DNA of 44,001 nucleotides, taken from positions 1 to 44,001 of the forward strand of contig NZ_JAFMPZ010000066.1 in assembly GCF_017353455.1 (NCBI RefSeq), written 5' to 3'. The translations under genes were made by a program, and so were the position numbers. This document shows positions 24,596 through 32,532 of the stretch, piece after piece. Under the pieces are notes generated by a model. It made no database searches and was not told where the DNA came from. It saw nothing but the letters and a program-made list of their open reading frames with translations. The number at the start of each line of letters is the position of its first letter. Position 1 is the stretch's first letter. The DNA is from Streptomyces laculatispora. Lineage in GTDB: Bacteria > Actinomycetota > Actinomycetes > Streptomycetales > Streptomycetaceae.

Positions 24596-25210
24596 GTGCG
24601 TAATGCCCTCAAGAAGATCGCCGTCGCCACCGGCGTGGCTTCCGTCGCCGTCGTGCTCGGGGCCACCCAGGCCATGGCGATCCCCGCCACCACATGGACC
24701 GTCGCGCCCAACCCGGCCCCGTTCACGGCTGTCTCGACCAACACGGTCCTGTCGGTGAGCGGGATTCCGCTCACCTGCCCGACGGCGGGCGCGAGCGGAT
24801 CCGCGTTCAGCGCCACCGGCAACCCCGCCACCGTCGGCAACATCACCTCGGCCACCTTCGGCACGACGGCAAGCCCGTGCACGAGTGCTCTCGGCCCGGT
24901 GACGCCGGTCGCCACGACCACGCCGGCCTGGCAGCTCGTGGCGCAGGACTACGCCTCCGGTGTGACGACCGGCTACATCAAGAACATCCAGGCCAAGCTC
25001 ACGGTCCTCACCTGCACCTTCAACGTCACGGGTGAGGTCAACGCGACGTACACCAACAGCACCAAGAAGCTGGCCGTCTCCAACAGCACCCGCCAGCTGA
25101 CCGTCTCGGGTGCCACCGCCGCGTGTGCCGGCATCGTCGCCAACGGAGCCCACCCGACCTTCACGGGCACCTACAGCGTCACCGGGATCACGAGCATTGT
25201 CGGCAGCTGA
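24596..25210 (+). CDS. Secreted protein of unknown function (first of three before mce)
   Basis: Exported protein of 204 residues. A Sec signal peptide (RNALKKIAVATGVASVAVVLGATQAMA) is followed by a Thr/Ser/Val-rich beta-strand domain with four cysteines (in LTCPT, SPCTS, LTCTF and AACAG), likely two disulfides. No catalytic motif or membrane helix is seen. The start is GTG 24596 with GGAGG ten bases upstream. It is the first gene reading away from pucR towards the mce operon. A hairpin follows it at 25234-25270. A role in binding lipid substrate or the Mce complex outside the membrane is a guess from position. Confidence 0.82.
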   Translation: MRNALKKIAVATGVASVAVVLGATQAMAIPATTWTVAPNPAPFTAVSTNTVLSVSGIPLTCPTAGASGSAFSATGNPATVGNITSATFGTTASPCTSALGPVTPVATTTPAWQLVAQDYASGVTTGYIKNIQAKLTVLTCTFNVTGEVNATYTNSTKKLAVSNSTRQLTVSGATAACAGIVANGAHPTFTGTYSVTGITSIVGS

Positions 25211-25233
25211 CGGACTGCCGGACAGTCGAACCA

Positions 25234-25270
25234 GCAGACCGCACCGCGGGATTCCTGCCGTGCGGTCTGC
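25234..25270 (+). terminator. Hairpin between the first and second secreted genes
   Basis: GCAGACCGCAC pairs perfectly with GTGCGGTCTGC (11 pairs, 15-base loop with partial inner pairing). It lies between the stop at 25210 and the ribosome-binding site of the next gene, so it may end most transcripts and let a fraction read on. Confidence 0.65.
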
Positions 25271-25297
25271 ACCGTCGATGGAAGGGAATGACGAAGC

Positions 25298-26815
25298 ATG
25301 ATGACGCGCGGCACAACGGGGCGGAGCCGTGGGCGTGCGACGGCACGGAGCGGAGCCGTTCTGGCCGCGGTCCTCATGGCCGGAATGATCCCGGGTGCGC
25401 AGGCATCCGCCGGTGGTCGTGACGTTCGCATCGATGTGAAGTACGGCTGCGACTTTCCTTCCGGGGCCAAGAAGGTCGCGGTCCGGGTGTCCGCGACGGT
25501 TCCGGAGGAGGCCGCGGTCGACCAGCCCGTTCAGCTCAGCGACGTGAGCACCGAGCTGACCCTGCCCGAGGCCGGACTGCCGGACCTGGCCGACGTGGGG
25601 ACGGCCGGCGTCGAGGTGGAGACGCAACTGACCATGGGCGTGGCGCAGGGTGACCACACCGCCTCGACCGTGTGGATCGGGACCACCGGTGATCCGGTGG
25701 CCGTCCCGGATACGGGGGAGTTCACCTTCACCTCCTCCGGAGCCGTTCCCTCGGTGACCGCCGGCTCGTCCGGCGACCTCACCTTCACGGCGGGGAAACT
25801 GACCGCACTGCTGACCTCGCCGAAGCCGGACAGCGCGTCCGCCGAGCCCTCGGCCGAGCCCGCGGCCGTACTGCTGACGTGCACTCCGGAGCCGGACCAG
25901 GACCTGGCACTCGGAAGCGTGCCGGTCGCCGGCGACCCGCAATGGCCTTCGCCGGAGCCCTCCGGGACCGAGGAGGGAAAGGCCGCCGGAAGCAGCGGAC
26001 CCGATCGTGACGCCGGGACTCCGAAGGTGGGCGATCCGGCGAATTCCGTCCTCCAGGACGGGAAGGCACCGCGCTGCGTGGGTGACCCGGAGGACCAGTT
26101 CAGCCTGAACGCCTATGTCACCGGCTACGCGAACGTCGCCAAGCTCAAGAGCGCCACGCTGTTCCCGGTCGCGTGCACGCAGATCGAGCAGGGCGCGACC
26201 GAGATCAAGATCCTGGACGGCCTTGTCCATCTGTTCCAGGATTCTACGGCGACGCTGGACTATCAGGGCAAGCCGCAACTGCCTCCGGCCACAGGCACGT
26301 TCCTGACGTTCGGCTTCATGCCGACGACCGCGACCCTGGAGATGACCCAGATCCCACCGGCCGCCGGTCCGGACGGCAAACCGGCGCCCAATATCCACTC
26401 CGACCTGAAGATCCTCGGCCCGGGCAACAGCGAGGGCAAGACCACCATCGAAATCCAGCTCCAGTTGCGGCTGCACGACGTGAAGGTCAACGGCGTCGCC
26501 CTGGACGTCGGCGCCAACTGCCGTACGGAGCGTCCGTTCACCCTGCCGCTGCAGGGAGACATGGTTCTCAAGGACGGGGTTCAGACCGGCTACACACTGG
26601 TCACGGGCGGTGTGCTCACCGGCCAGGTCACCCTTCCGCCGTTCTCGGGGTGCGGTGTCGGTGAGGACCTGGACGATCTCTTCACCGCCTCCATATCGGG
26701 TGTTCCCGGCGCCGTGAAGCAGGTCCAGGCGGCGCCCTGCGCGGCGGCACAGCAATCGCCGACCGTGTGCACGCAGGACAGCCAGCCGGTTCAGGTTCCC
26801 AAGCCGCAGCGCTGA
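25298..26815 (+). CDS. Secreted protein with DUF6801-like N-terminal domain
   Basis: Exported protein of 505 residues. A Sec signal peptide ends near GAQASA (residues about 30-37). Residues about 45-200 form a beta-rich domain starting VKYGCDFPSGAKKVAVRVSA, which resembles DUF6801. A low-complexity Pro/Ser/Glu linker (about 200-255) follows. Then comes a second beta-rich domain with VTGYANVAKLKSATLFPVACTQIE, LKILGPGNSEGKTTIEIQLQL and a Cys-rich end. Cysteines are spaced for disulfides. The start is ATG 25298; ATG 25301 is equally possible. Function unknown. It is placed with two other secreted proteins upstream of mce on the same strand. Confidence 0.82.
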   Translation: MMTRGTTGRSRGRATARSGAVLAAVLMAGMIPGAQASAGGRDVRIDVKYGCDFPSGAKKVAVRVSATVPEEAAVDQPVQLSDVSTELTLPEAGLPDLADVGTAGVEVETQLTMGVAQGDHTASTVWIGTTGDPVAVPDTGEFTFTSSGAVPSVTAGSSGDLTFTAGKLTALLTSPKPDSASAEPSAEPAAVLLTCTPEPDQDLALGSVPVAGDPQWPSPEPSGTEEGKAAGSSGPDRDAGTPKVGDPANSVLQDGKAPRCVGDPEDQFSLNAYVTGYANVAKLKSATLFPVACTQIEQGATEIKILDGLVHLFQDSTATLDYQGKPQLPPATGTFLTFGFMPTTATLEMTQIPPAAGPDGKPAPNIHSDLKILGPGNSEGKTTIEIQLQLRLHDVKVNGVALDVGANCRTERPFTLPLQGDMVLKDGVQTGYTLVTGGVLTGQVTLPPFSGCGVGEDLDDLFTASISGVPGAVKQVQAAPCAAAQQSPTVCTQDSQPVQVPKPQR

Positions 26816-26894
26816 TTCCCTTCCCGTCCTGCTGCTTTCTCCACCGGAACCGAATCATTCCATTCCGCTCAGCCCACCATGAATTGAGGGAGTA

Positions 26895-27851
26895 ATGAGA
26901 GCTGTCCCGAAGAGATGGCGCACCGGCCTGCTCGCCGCCGGCGCCGCCGCGGTGGTCGCGATTCCGCTGACACCTCTTTCCGCCTCGGCGGCCGTCACCG
27001 CCGCGAACCTCAACGGGCACTGGGCGCCCTTCTCCCGCTGCCCCGTCGACGATCCCGCCATGCTCGCGGCGGACGGCCAGGACTTCGTGGCGTCGTGTGT
27101 GTCCTCGTACTCGCCCAGCGGTGCCATCAAGCTGGGCAGTACGGAGGCCACCACCGGCGCCAACGACATGCAGTTCGGTGTCATCCAGGACACGGCCGCC
27201 GGTACGTTCAAGGTCGTTCCGCCCGCGGGCGGGGCGATCGTCGGTGCGCCGACGTCGATACCCGGCGGGCTGCTCGGGCTCATGTGCCCCAGTGACATTC
27301 CGGTCGTCACCGCCGTCTGCCAGCAGATCACCGACGTCAGTCTGAACAAGGTGAAGGCGACGGTGGAGTCCGCCGGTACGCCCACCGAGTTCAATCTGCC
27401 GGCCGGGCTGAGCACCGGGCAGCCGATCGTGAAGCTGCCCGTGCGGATACACCTGGAGAACCCGCTCCTCGGCTCCAACTGCTACATAGGCTCGGCCGCG
27501 GACCCGGTGATTCTGCGTCCGCAGAACACCACTGCTCCGGCCATCGCCATCCAGCGGTTCGACGGTGACGGCACGCCCAACGCCACCGAGGGCGCGATGC
27601 TCAGGTTCGCGCTCACCGGAAACAACCAGGGCGACACCACGTTCTCCGTGCCGAAGGCCACCGGCTGCGGTCTGGGCGGAATCCTGAGCTGGGCGGTGAA
27701 CCTGAAGACGGGCCTGCCGTCCACCTCCGGGAACAACCACCTCACGCTGAACAACGCCTCGACGTACAGCGGTGCGCTCACCGCCCCGGGGCTCGTCCTT
27801 CCCAACGACGGGAAGGTGCTTTCCCAGTACTGGCACTCCGCGGTGAAGTAA
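26895..27851 (+). CDS. Secreted protein of unknown function (third before mce)
   Basis: Exported protein of 318 residues with a signal peptide ending near LSASAAV (residues 1-33) and a beta-rich mature part. Features include NGHWAPFSRCPVDDPAMLAADGQ, six or more cysteines (for example LMCPSD, AVCQQI, SNCYIG, TGCGLGG) and a C-terminal end VLSQYWHSAVK. GAGGGAG lies five bases before the ATG at 26895. I do not recognise a named domain. It may be envelope-associated. A strong terminator follows at 27916-27965, separating it from the mce operon. Confidence 0.82.
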   Translation: MRAVPKRWRTGLLAAGAAAVVAIPLTPLSASAAVTAANLNGHWAPFSRCPVDDPAMLAADGQDFVASCVSSYSPSGAIKLGSTEATTGANDMQFGVIQDTAAGTFKVVPPAGGAIVGAPTSIPGGLLGLMCPSDIPVVTAVCQQITDVSLNKVKATVESAGTPTEFNLPAGLSTGQPIVKLPVRIHLENPLLGSNCYIGSAADPVILRPQNTTAPAIAIQRFDGDGTPNATEGAMLRFALTGNNQGDTTFSVPKATGCGLGGILSWAVNLKTGLPSTSGNNHLTLNNASTYSGALTAPGLVLPNDGKVLSQYWHSAVK

Positions 27852-27915
27852 CGCCGGCGGACGCGCAGAGGTACGCTGTCCCGCTCTGCTCTCCGTGTAT
27901 TTCCTCGCTGTGCAT

Positions 27916-27965
27916 GACGATGCCCGCCCCGTCCGGGAAATCTCCTGGGCGGGGCGGGCATCGTC
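27916..27965 (+). terminator. Strong intrinsic terminator after the third secreted gene
   Basis: A perfect 16-pair stem (27916-27931 with 27950-27965; core GATGCCCGCCCCG) encloses an 18-base loop, 64 bases after the stop codon. It separates the secreted-protein genes from the mce transcription unit. Confidence 0.82.
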
Positions 27966-28379
27966 GTGGGCTGTTCCATACGAAAGTGAGCACAGTGAAG
28001 GGTGGCGGGAGTTCCAGGAGGGCTCAACTTTCGACAACCCCACGTGGGTCCCTGCTCACCTCCGTACAAAAACAACCCTGCCGTGAACAGCTGCGCAAAA
28101 AGTTCAGGGACCGCTATTGCGAAGGCAGGTTACTGAGCCGTAGCGTCCCAGGTGAGCAGCGCGGAAACGCGTCCGCAACTGTTCGTTCGACGCACGTGGA
28201 GTCCAGGTCGCGCCCCCCTTGACCCGGATTCCGCACCGGGATTGCCTCGGCCCCGAACTCTCCGTCCGGGGGCGGCGCTCCCGCTGTCGGGGTCTCGCGG
28301 CTCCGGCCTCCGTGGACCGGGGGCCCCGACTCGTACGCCGGAGATCTTGCGCAGATTCCGACAAAGCCGGTGCACGGCT

Positions 28380-28396
28380 TTGTCACTCGGTGACAA
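28380..28396. promoter_or_regulatory. Perfect inverted repeat TTGTCAC-TCG-GTGACAA upstream of mce
   Basis: Two exact seven-base arms flank TCG. It lies about 50 bases upstream of the candidate -35 element and 176 bases upstream of the ATPase start, a typical activator position. The GTGACA half-site recurs in the pucR/secreted-gene intergenic region, so PucR is a candidate binder. Confidence 0.6.
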
Positions 28397-28444
28397 GTGA
28401 TCCACACCGAGCACCTTGTTCGTCGATTTCCGCTGTTCAACGGC

Positions 28445-28474
28445 TTGTCCTGGCGGTTTCGGCGGACATAACGT
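28445..28474 (+). promoter_or_regulatory. Candidate mce promoter
   Basis: TTGTCC and TAACGT are separated by 18 bases, about 97 bases before the MceG-like ATPase start. It resembles a housekeeping sigma promoter but is a pattern call only. Confidence 0.35.
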
Positions 28475-28571
28475 GCGCCTCCTGGTGCATGTGTGACGAG
28501 CCGCCATTGGATTTCTCAGAGCCGGAGCGCTGACAGATGACTTCGTTCACCGACACGTCGAGGGAGGGCCG

Positions 28572-29567
28572 ATGGGAATCGAAGTAGTCGTTGAAGGCCT
28601 TACGAAATCCTTCGGTAAACAGAACATCTGGCAGGATGTCAGCCTCACTCTGCCCGCCGGTGAAGTGAGCGTGATGCTCGGTCCTTCCGGTACCGGAAAG
28701 ACCGTCTTCCTGAAATCCCTCATCGGTCTGCTCAAGCCCGAGCAGGGGCGCGTACTCATCAATGGCGTCGACATGGTGAACAGCCCCGAGCGGAAGATCA
28801 TGGAGACCCGGAAGCTCTTCGGTCTCATGTTCCAGGACGGTGCGCTCTTCGGATCGATGTCGCTCTTCGACAACATCGCCTTTCCCTTGCGCGAGCACAC
28901 CCGCAAGAAGGAATCCGAAATCCGCCGGATCGTCATGGAGCGGATCGATATCGTCGGCCTTCTCGGCGACGAGGACAAACTGCCCGGCGAGATATCCGGC
29001 GGTATGCGCAAACGGGCCGGCCTGGCGCGCGCCCTCGTCCTGGACCCGCAGATCATTCTCTGCGACGAGCCGGACTCCGGGCTCGACCCGGTCCGCACCG
29101 CCTACATCTCCCAGCTGCTCATCGACCTCAACGCACAGATCGACGCGACGATGCTGATCGTCACCCACAACCTCGACATCGCGGCCACCGTCCCGGACAA
29201 CATGGGCATGCTCTTCTGCCGCAACCTCGTCACCTTCGGACCGCGCGAGGTCCTGCTGACCAGCGATCTGCCCGTCGTCTCGCAGTTCCTCTCCGGCCGC
29301 CGCGAAGGACCCATCGGCATGTCGGAGGAGAAGGACGCCGCCACGCTCGCCGCCGAGGAGGTCAACGGCTACGGGCAGGGCATCAGTTCGGCCAACGCCG
29401 TGCGCACCGTGGTCCCGCAGCTGGAGCCCTCGCCGGGCCTGCCCGTACGGCAGGGCGCGCTGCGCCGCCGGGAACGGGTCATGTCGATGATGGGGCAGCT
29501 GCCGGAGGCCGCCCGTACGGCTATCCTGAACAGCTACAGCCCGGCCGCCGGCGGTGGACGCCCGTGA
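28572..29567 (+). CDS. mceG: Mce-transporter ATPase (MceG/Mkl-like)
   Basis: Cytoplasmic ATPase of 331 residues that would power the Mce lipid importer. Walker A is GPSGTGKT (37-44), the signature motif is ISGGM (141-145, in place of LSGGQ) and Walker B is IILCDEPDSG with Asp165-Glu166; the H-loop follows in VTHNLD. About 90 residues after the ATPase core form the C-terminal extension typical of actinobacterial MceG. The start is ATG 28572 with GGGAGGG upstream. In mycobacteria mceG lies away from the mce operons and is shared; here it is the first gene of the operon and overlaps the YrbE gene by GTGA. Confidence 0.93.
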   Translation: MGIEVVVEGLTKSFGKQNIWQDVSLTLPAGEVSVMLGPSGTGKTVFLKSLIGLLKPEQGRVLINGVDMVNSPERKIMETRKLFGLMFQDGALFGSMSLFDNIAFPLREHTRKKESEIRRIVMERIDIVGLLGDEDKLPGEISGGMRKRAGLARALVLDPQIILCDEPDSGLDPVRTAYISQLLIDLNAQIDATMLIVTHNLDIAATVPDNMGMLFCRNLVTFGPREVLLTSDLPVVSQFLSGRREGPIGMSEEKDAATLAAEEVNGYGQGISSANAVRTVVPQLEPSPGLPVRQGALRRRERVMSMMGQLPEAARTAILNSYSPAAGGGRP

Positions 29568-30412
29568 CCGCCCCCATACCGGTGCGGCCCCCCGGGCCGC
29601 CCGCGGACCGGGTGCCGGAGAAGGCGCCCGAACAGAGACGCCCGACCCGGCTGTTCGCCCCGCTGCGCGAGACGGGCAGGCTCTTCACCCTTGCCGGGAC
29701 CGTGTGCCGCGAGACCTTCCGCCGGCCCTTCCAGGTGCGGGAGTTCATCGAGCAGTTCTGGTTCGTCGCCAGCGTCACCATCCTGCCCGCCGCCCTCGTC
29801 TCCATCCCGTTCGGTGCGGTCATCGCGCTCCAGGTCGGCTCCCTCACCCAGCAGCTCGGCGCCCAGTCGTTCACCGGCGGTGCCAGCGTCCTCGCCGTCA
29901 TCCAGCAGGCCAGCCCGATCATCGTGGCGCTGCTGGTCTCCGGGGCCGCCGGGTCGGCCATCTGCGCCGACCTCGGATCACGCAAGATCCGCGAGGAGCT
30001 CGACGCGATGGAGGTCATGGGCGTCTCGCCCGTCCAGCGCCTCGTCGTCCCGCGGGTGCTGGCCACCATGCTGGTGGCCGTCCTGCTGAACGGACTGGTC
30101 TCCGTCGTCGGCACCCTCGGCGGCTACTTCTTCAACGTGATCCTGCAGCACGGCACCCCCGGCGCCTATCTGTCCAGCTTCTCCGCCCTGGCCCAGCTGC
30201 CCGACCTGTACATCAGCGAGATCAAGGCCCTGATCTTCGGCTTCATCGCGGGCATCGTCGCCGCCTACCGCGGCCTCAACCCGCGCGGCGGGCCGAAGGG
30301 GGTCGGGGACGCGGTCAACCAGTCCGTCGTCATCACCTTCATGCTGCTGTTCTTCGTGAACATGGTCCTCACGGCGATCTACCTCCAGATCGTCCCCGCG
30401 AAGGGGAGCTGA
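29564..30412 (+). CDS. yrbEA: YrbE/MlaE-type permease A
   Basis: Inner-membrane permease of 282 residues of the MlaE family. A Pro-rich cytoplasmic N-terminus precedes about five or six helices, with the conserved segments FVASVTILPAALVSIPFGAVIALQ, REELDAMEVMGVSPVQRLVVPRVLA and NPRGGPKGVGDAVNQSVV. The EAMGV-type element is the coupling region for the ATPase. It dimerises with the next gene's product. The GTG start overlaps the ATPase stop. Confidence 0.94.
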   Translation: MTAPIPVRPPGPPADRVPEKAPEQRRPTRLFAPLRETGRLFTLAGTVCRETFRRPFQVREFIEQFWFVASVTILPAALVSIPFGAVIALQVGSLTQQLGAQSFTGGASVLAVIQQASPIIVALLVSGAAGSAICADLGSRKIREELDAMEVMGVSPVQRLVVPRVLATMLVAVLLNGLVSVVGTLGGYFFNVILQHGTPGAYLSSFSALAQLPDLYISEIKALIFGFIAGIVAAYRGLNPRGGPKGVGDAVNQSVVITFMLLFFVNMVLTAIYLQIVPAKGS

Positions 30413-30415
30413 CCG

Positions 30416-31219
30416 ATGTCGATGCTCAGCTGGCTCGACCGATCCGGTGACCAACTCACCTTCTACGTAAGGGCGCTGCTCTGGATCCCCAGGACCCTGC
30501 GGCGCTATCTCAAAGAGGTGCAGCGGCTCCTCGCCGAAGTCGCCTTCGGCAGCGGCGGCCTCGGCGTCGTCGGCGGCACCATCGGCGTGATGATCGCGAT
30601 GACGCTGGCCACCGGAACGGTCGTCGGCCTCCAGGGGTACGCGGCGCTCAACCAGATCGGCACCGCCGCCTTCACCGGCTTCATCTCCGCCTACTTCAAC
30701 ACCCGTGAGATCGCCCCGCTCGTCGCCGGACTCGCGCTCTCCGCGACCGTGGGAGCGGGCTTCACCGCGCAGCTCGGCGCCATGCGGATCAACGAGGAGA
30801 TCGACGGCCTGGAGGCGATGGGGGTGCGGTCCATGCCCTACCTCGTCACCACCCGCATCATCGCCGGGGTCGTCGCCATCATCCCGCTCTACGCGATCGG
30901 GCTGCTCTCCTCCTACGTCTCCTCCCGCTACGTCACCGTCCTGTTCAACGGGCAGTCGGCCGGCACCTACGACCACTACTTCAATCTGTTCCTGTCCCCG
31001 CAGGACGTGCTGCTGTCGGTGCTCAAAGTGCTGATCTTCAGCGTGATGGTGATCCTCGCGCACTGCTACTACGGCTTCCACGCCACCGGCGGACCCGCCG
31101 GGGTGGGGGTGGCGGTCGGCCGGTCGGTGCGCAACGCGATCGTGCTGATCAGCGTCACCGACTTCTTCCTCTCGCTCGCCATCTGGGGCGCCACGACGAC
31201 GGTGAAGGTGGCCGGCTGA
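30416..31219 (+). CDS. yrbEB: YrbE/MlaE-type permease B
   Basis: Second MlaE-family permease, 267 residues, beginning three bases after the first. It has the expected helices and coupling segment NEEIDGLEAMGVRSMPYLVTTRIIA, and ends with GGPAGVGVAVGRSVRNAIVLISV. With YrbEA it would form the membrane channel of the Mce importer. Its stop overlaps the mceA start by one base. Confidence 0.94.
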   Translation: MSMLSWLDRSGDQLTFYVRALLWIPRTLRRYLKEVQRLLAEVAFGSGGLGVVGGTIGVMIAMTLATGTVVGLQGYAALNQIGTAAFTGFISAYFNTREIAPLVAGLALSATVGAGFTAQLGAMRINEEIDGLEAMGVRSMPYLVTTRIIAGVVAIIPLYAIGLLSSYVSSRYVTVLFNGQSAGTYDHYFNLFLSPQDVLLSVLKVLIFSVMVILAHCYYGFHATGGPAGVGVAVGRSVRNAIVLISVTDFFLSLAIWGATTTVKVAG

Positions 31220-32532
31220 TGAACACCCGGACCACGCAGACCGCTCGCCGCAGACTCGCCGGAGTGGCCCTCCTGCTCGTGCCCGCCGTACTCATCTGGG
31301 TGTCGGTGGCCGTGTACAACAAGGACTTCACCGACGACGCGACCGTGACGGTACGGACCGCGAGCGTCGGCAACGAGATGCACGACAACGCCGATGTGAA
31401 GCTGCGCGGAGTCGTCATCGGGCAGGTCCGCGACATCTCGGCCGACGGCGAGGGCGCCCGCCTCACCCTGGCCATCCAGCCCGGCAAACTCGACCGGATC
31501 CCGGCCGACGTGACCGCCCAGATGCTGCCCACCACCCTGTTCGGCGAACGGTTCGTGGCGCTCGTACCGCCCGCCGTGCCGTCGGCGCGGACGCTGCGGG
31601 CCGGAGCCGTCATCCCGCAGGACCGCTCCAGCAACGCCATCGAACTGGAAGAGGTCCTCGACAACGTCCTGCCGCTGCTGACCGCGGTGCAGCCGGAGAA
31701 GCTCTCCGCCACCCTCAACGCGGTCTCCCAGGCACTCCGGGGACGCGGCGAGAAGCTCGGCGACACCCTCGTCAGGCTCGACGCGCACCTCCAGAAGTTC
31801 AACCCCCAGCTCCCCACGCTCAACGCCGACATCAAGGAACTCGTCAAAGTGAGCAGGGTGTACGGGGACGCCGCACCGGACGTCCTGGACGCACTCACCG
31901 ACTTCACCACCACCAGCGGCACCATCGCCGACCAGCAGGCGGAGCTCGCCGATCTCTACGGCTCCACGACCGCCTCCGCGCATGACCTCACCACGTTCCT
32001 CCAGGAGAACAAGGACAACCTGATCCGGCTCTCCGCCACGGGCAGGCCGACGCTGGAACTCCTCGCGAAGTACTCCGACGAGTTCCCCTGCACCCTGCGG
32101 ACCGTGGCCGGGTTCGTCCCGGCGATGGACAAGGCGCTCGGCAAGGGCACCGGACAGCCCGGCCTCCACGTCACCGTCAAGTCCGTGAAGTCCAAGGGGA
32201 AGTACGTGCCCGGCAAGGACACCCCGGTCTACGACGCGACCGGCGGACCGCACTGCTACTCCGTGCCGTACGTCGGCACGGCCGCGCCGACGGCCGCCGG
32301 ACGCGCTGCCGCATCGCCGGCCCCCGGCGACAAGGCGGCCGCCGGCGAGGCGGCCGGCACCGGGCCCAAGGCCACGGACACCTCTCTCGGCATGCCCAAC
32401 TCCCCGCAGGAGAGCCGGCTCGTCAACGAGCTGGTCGCTCCCTCACTGAAAGTCCAGCCGCAGACCCTGCCCGACTGGAGCAGCGTGCTCATCGGTCCGG
32501 CCTTCCGCGGCGCGGAGGTGAAGCTCAAGTGA
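31219..32532 (+). CDS. mceA: Mce protein A
   Basis: Substrate-binding subunit of the Mce lipid importer, 437 residues. One N-terminal membrane anchor (GVALLLVPAVLIWVSVAVY) precedes the MlaD-like domain (residues about 40-115, DNADVKLRGVVIGQVRDI and LPTTLFGERFVAL). A long helical region then builds the hexameric tunnel. The C-terminal tail is Ala/Pro-rich. The LPTTLFG motif and first position identify it as the A subunit. It overlaps mceB by GTGA. Confidence 0.93.
   Translation: MNTRTTQTARRRLAGVALLLVPAVLIWVSVAVYNKDFTDDATVTVRTASVGNEMHDNADVKLRGVVIGQVRDISADGEGARLTLAIQPGKLDRIPADVTAQMLPTTLFGERFVALVPPAVPSARTLRAGAVIPQDRSSNAIELEEVLDNVLPLLTAVQPEKLSATLNAVSQALRGRGEKLGDTLVRLDAHLQKFNPQLPTLNADIKELVKVSRVYGDAAPDVLDALTDFTTTSGTIADQQAELADLYGSTTASAHDLTTFLQENKDNLIRLSATGRPTLELLAKYSDEFPCTLRTVAGFVPAMDKALGKGTGQPGLHVTVKSVKSKGKYVPGKDTPVYDATGGPHCYSVPYVGTAAPTAAGRAAASPAPGDKAAAGEAAGTGPKATDTSLGMPNSPQESRLVNELVAPSLKVQPQTLPDWSSVLIGPAFRGAEVKLK

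Larger units (their letters stand above)
27852..28571. other. 720-bp intergenic region upstream of the mce operon
   Basis: No gene is convincing: short frames on both strands overlap one another and lack coding bias. It contains the terminator of the preceding gene (27916-27965), a perfect 17-bp inverted repeat (28380-28396) and a candidate promoter (28445-28474). The part between about 27970 and 28370 shows nothing I can assign. Confidence 0.6.

Noticed and set aside
24590-26755. Minus-strand frame of 721 codons opposite the secreted-protein genes
   Set aside because: Repetitive Arg/Gly/Val composition; sense frames have signal peptides and ribosome sites.
28104-28440. Short frames on both strands in the mce leader
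   Set aside because: They overlap one another, lack ribosome sites and coding bias, and show no recognisable protein.
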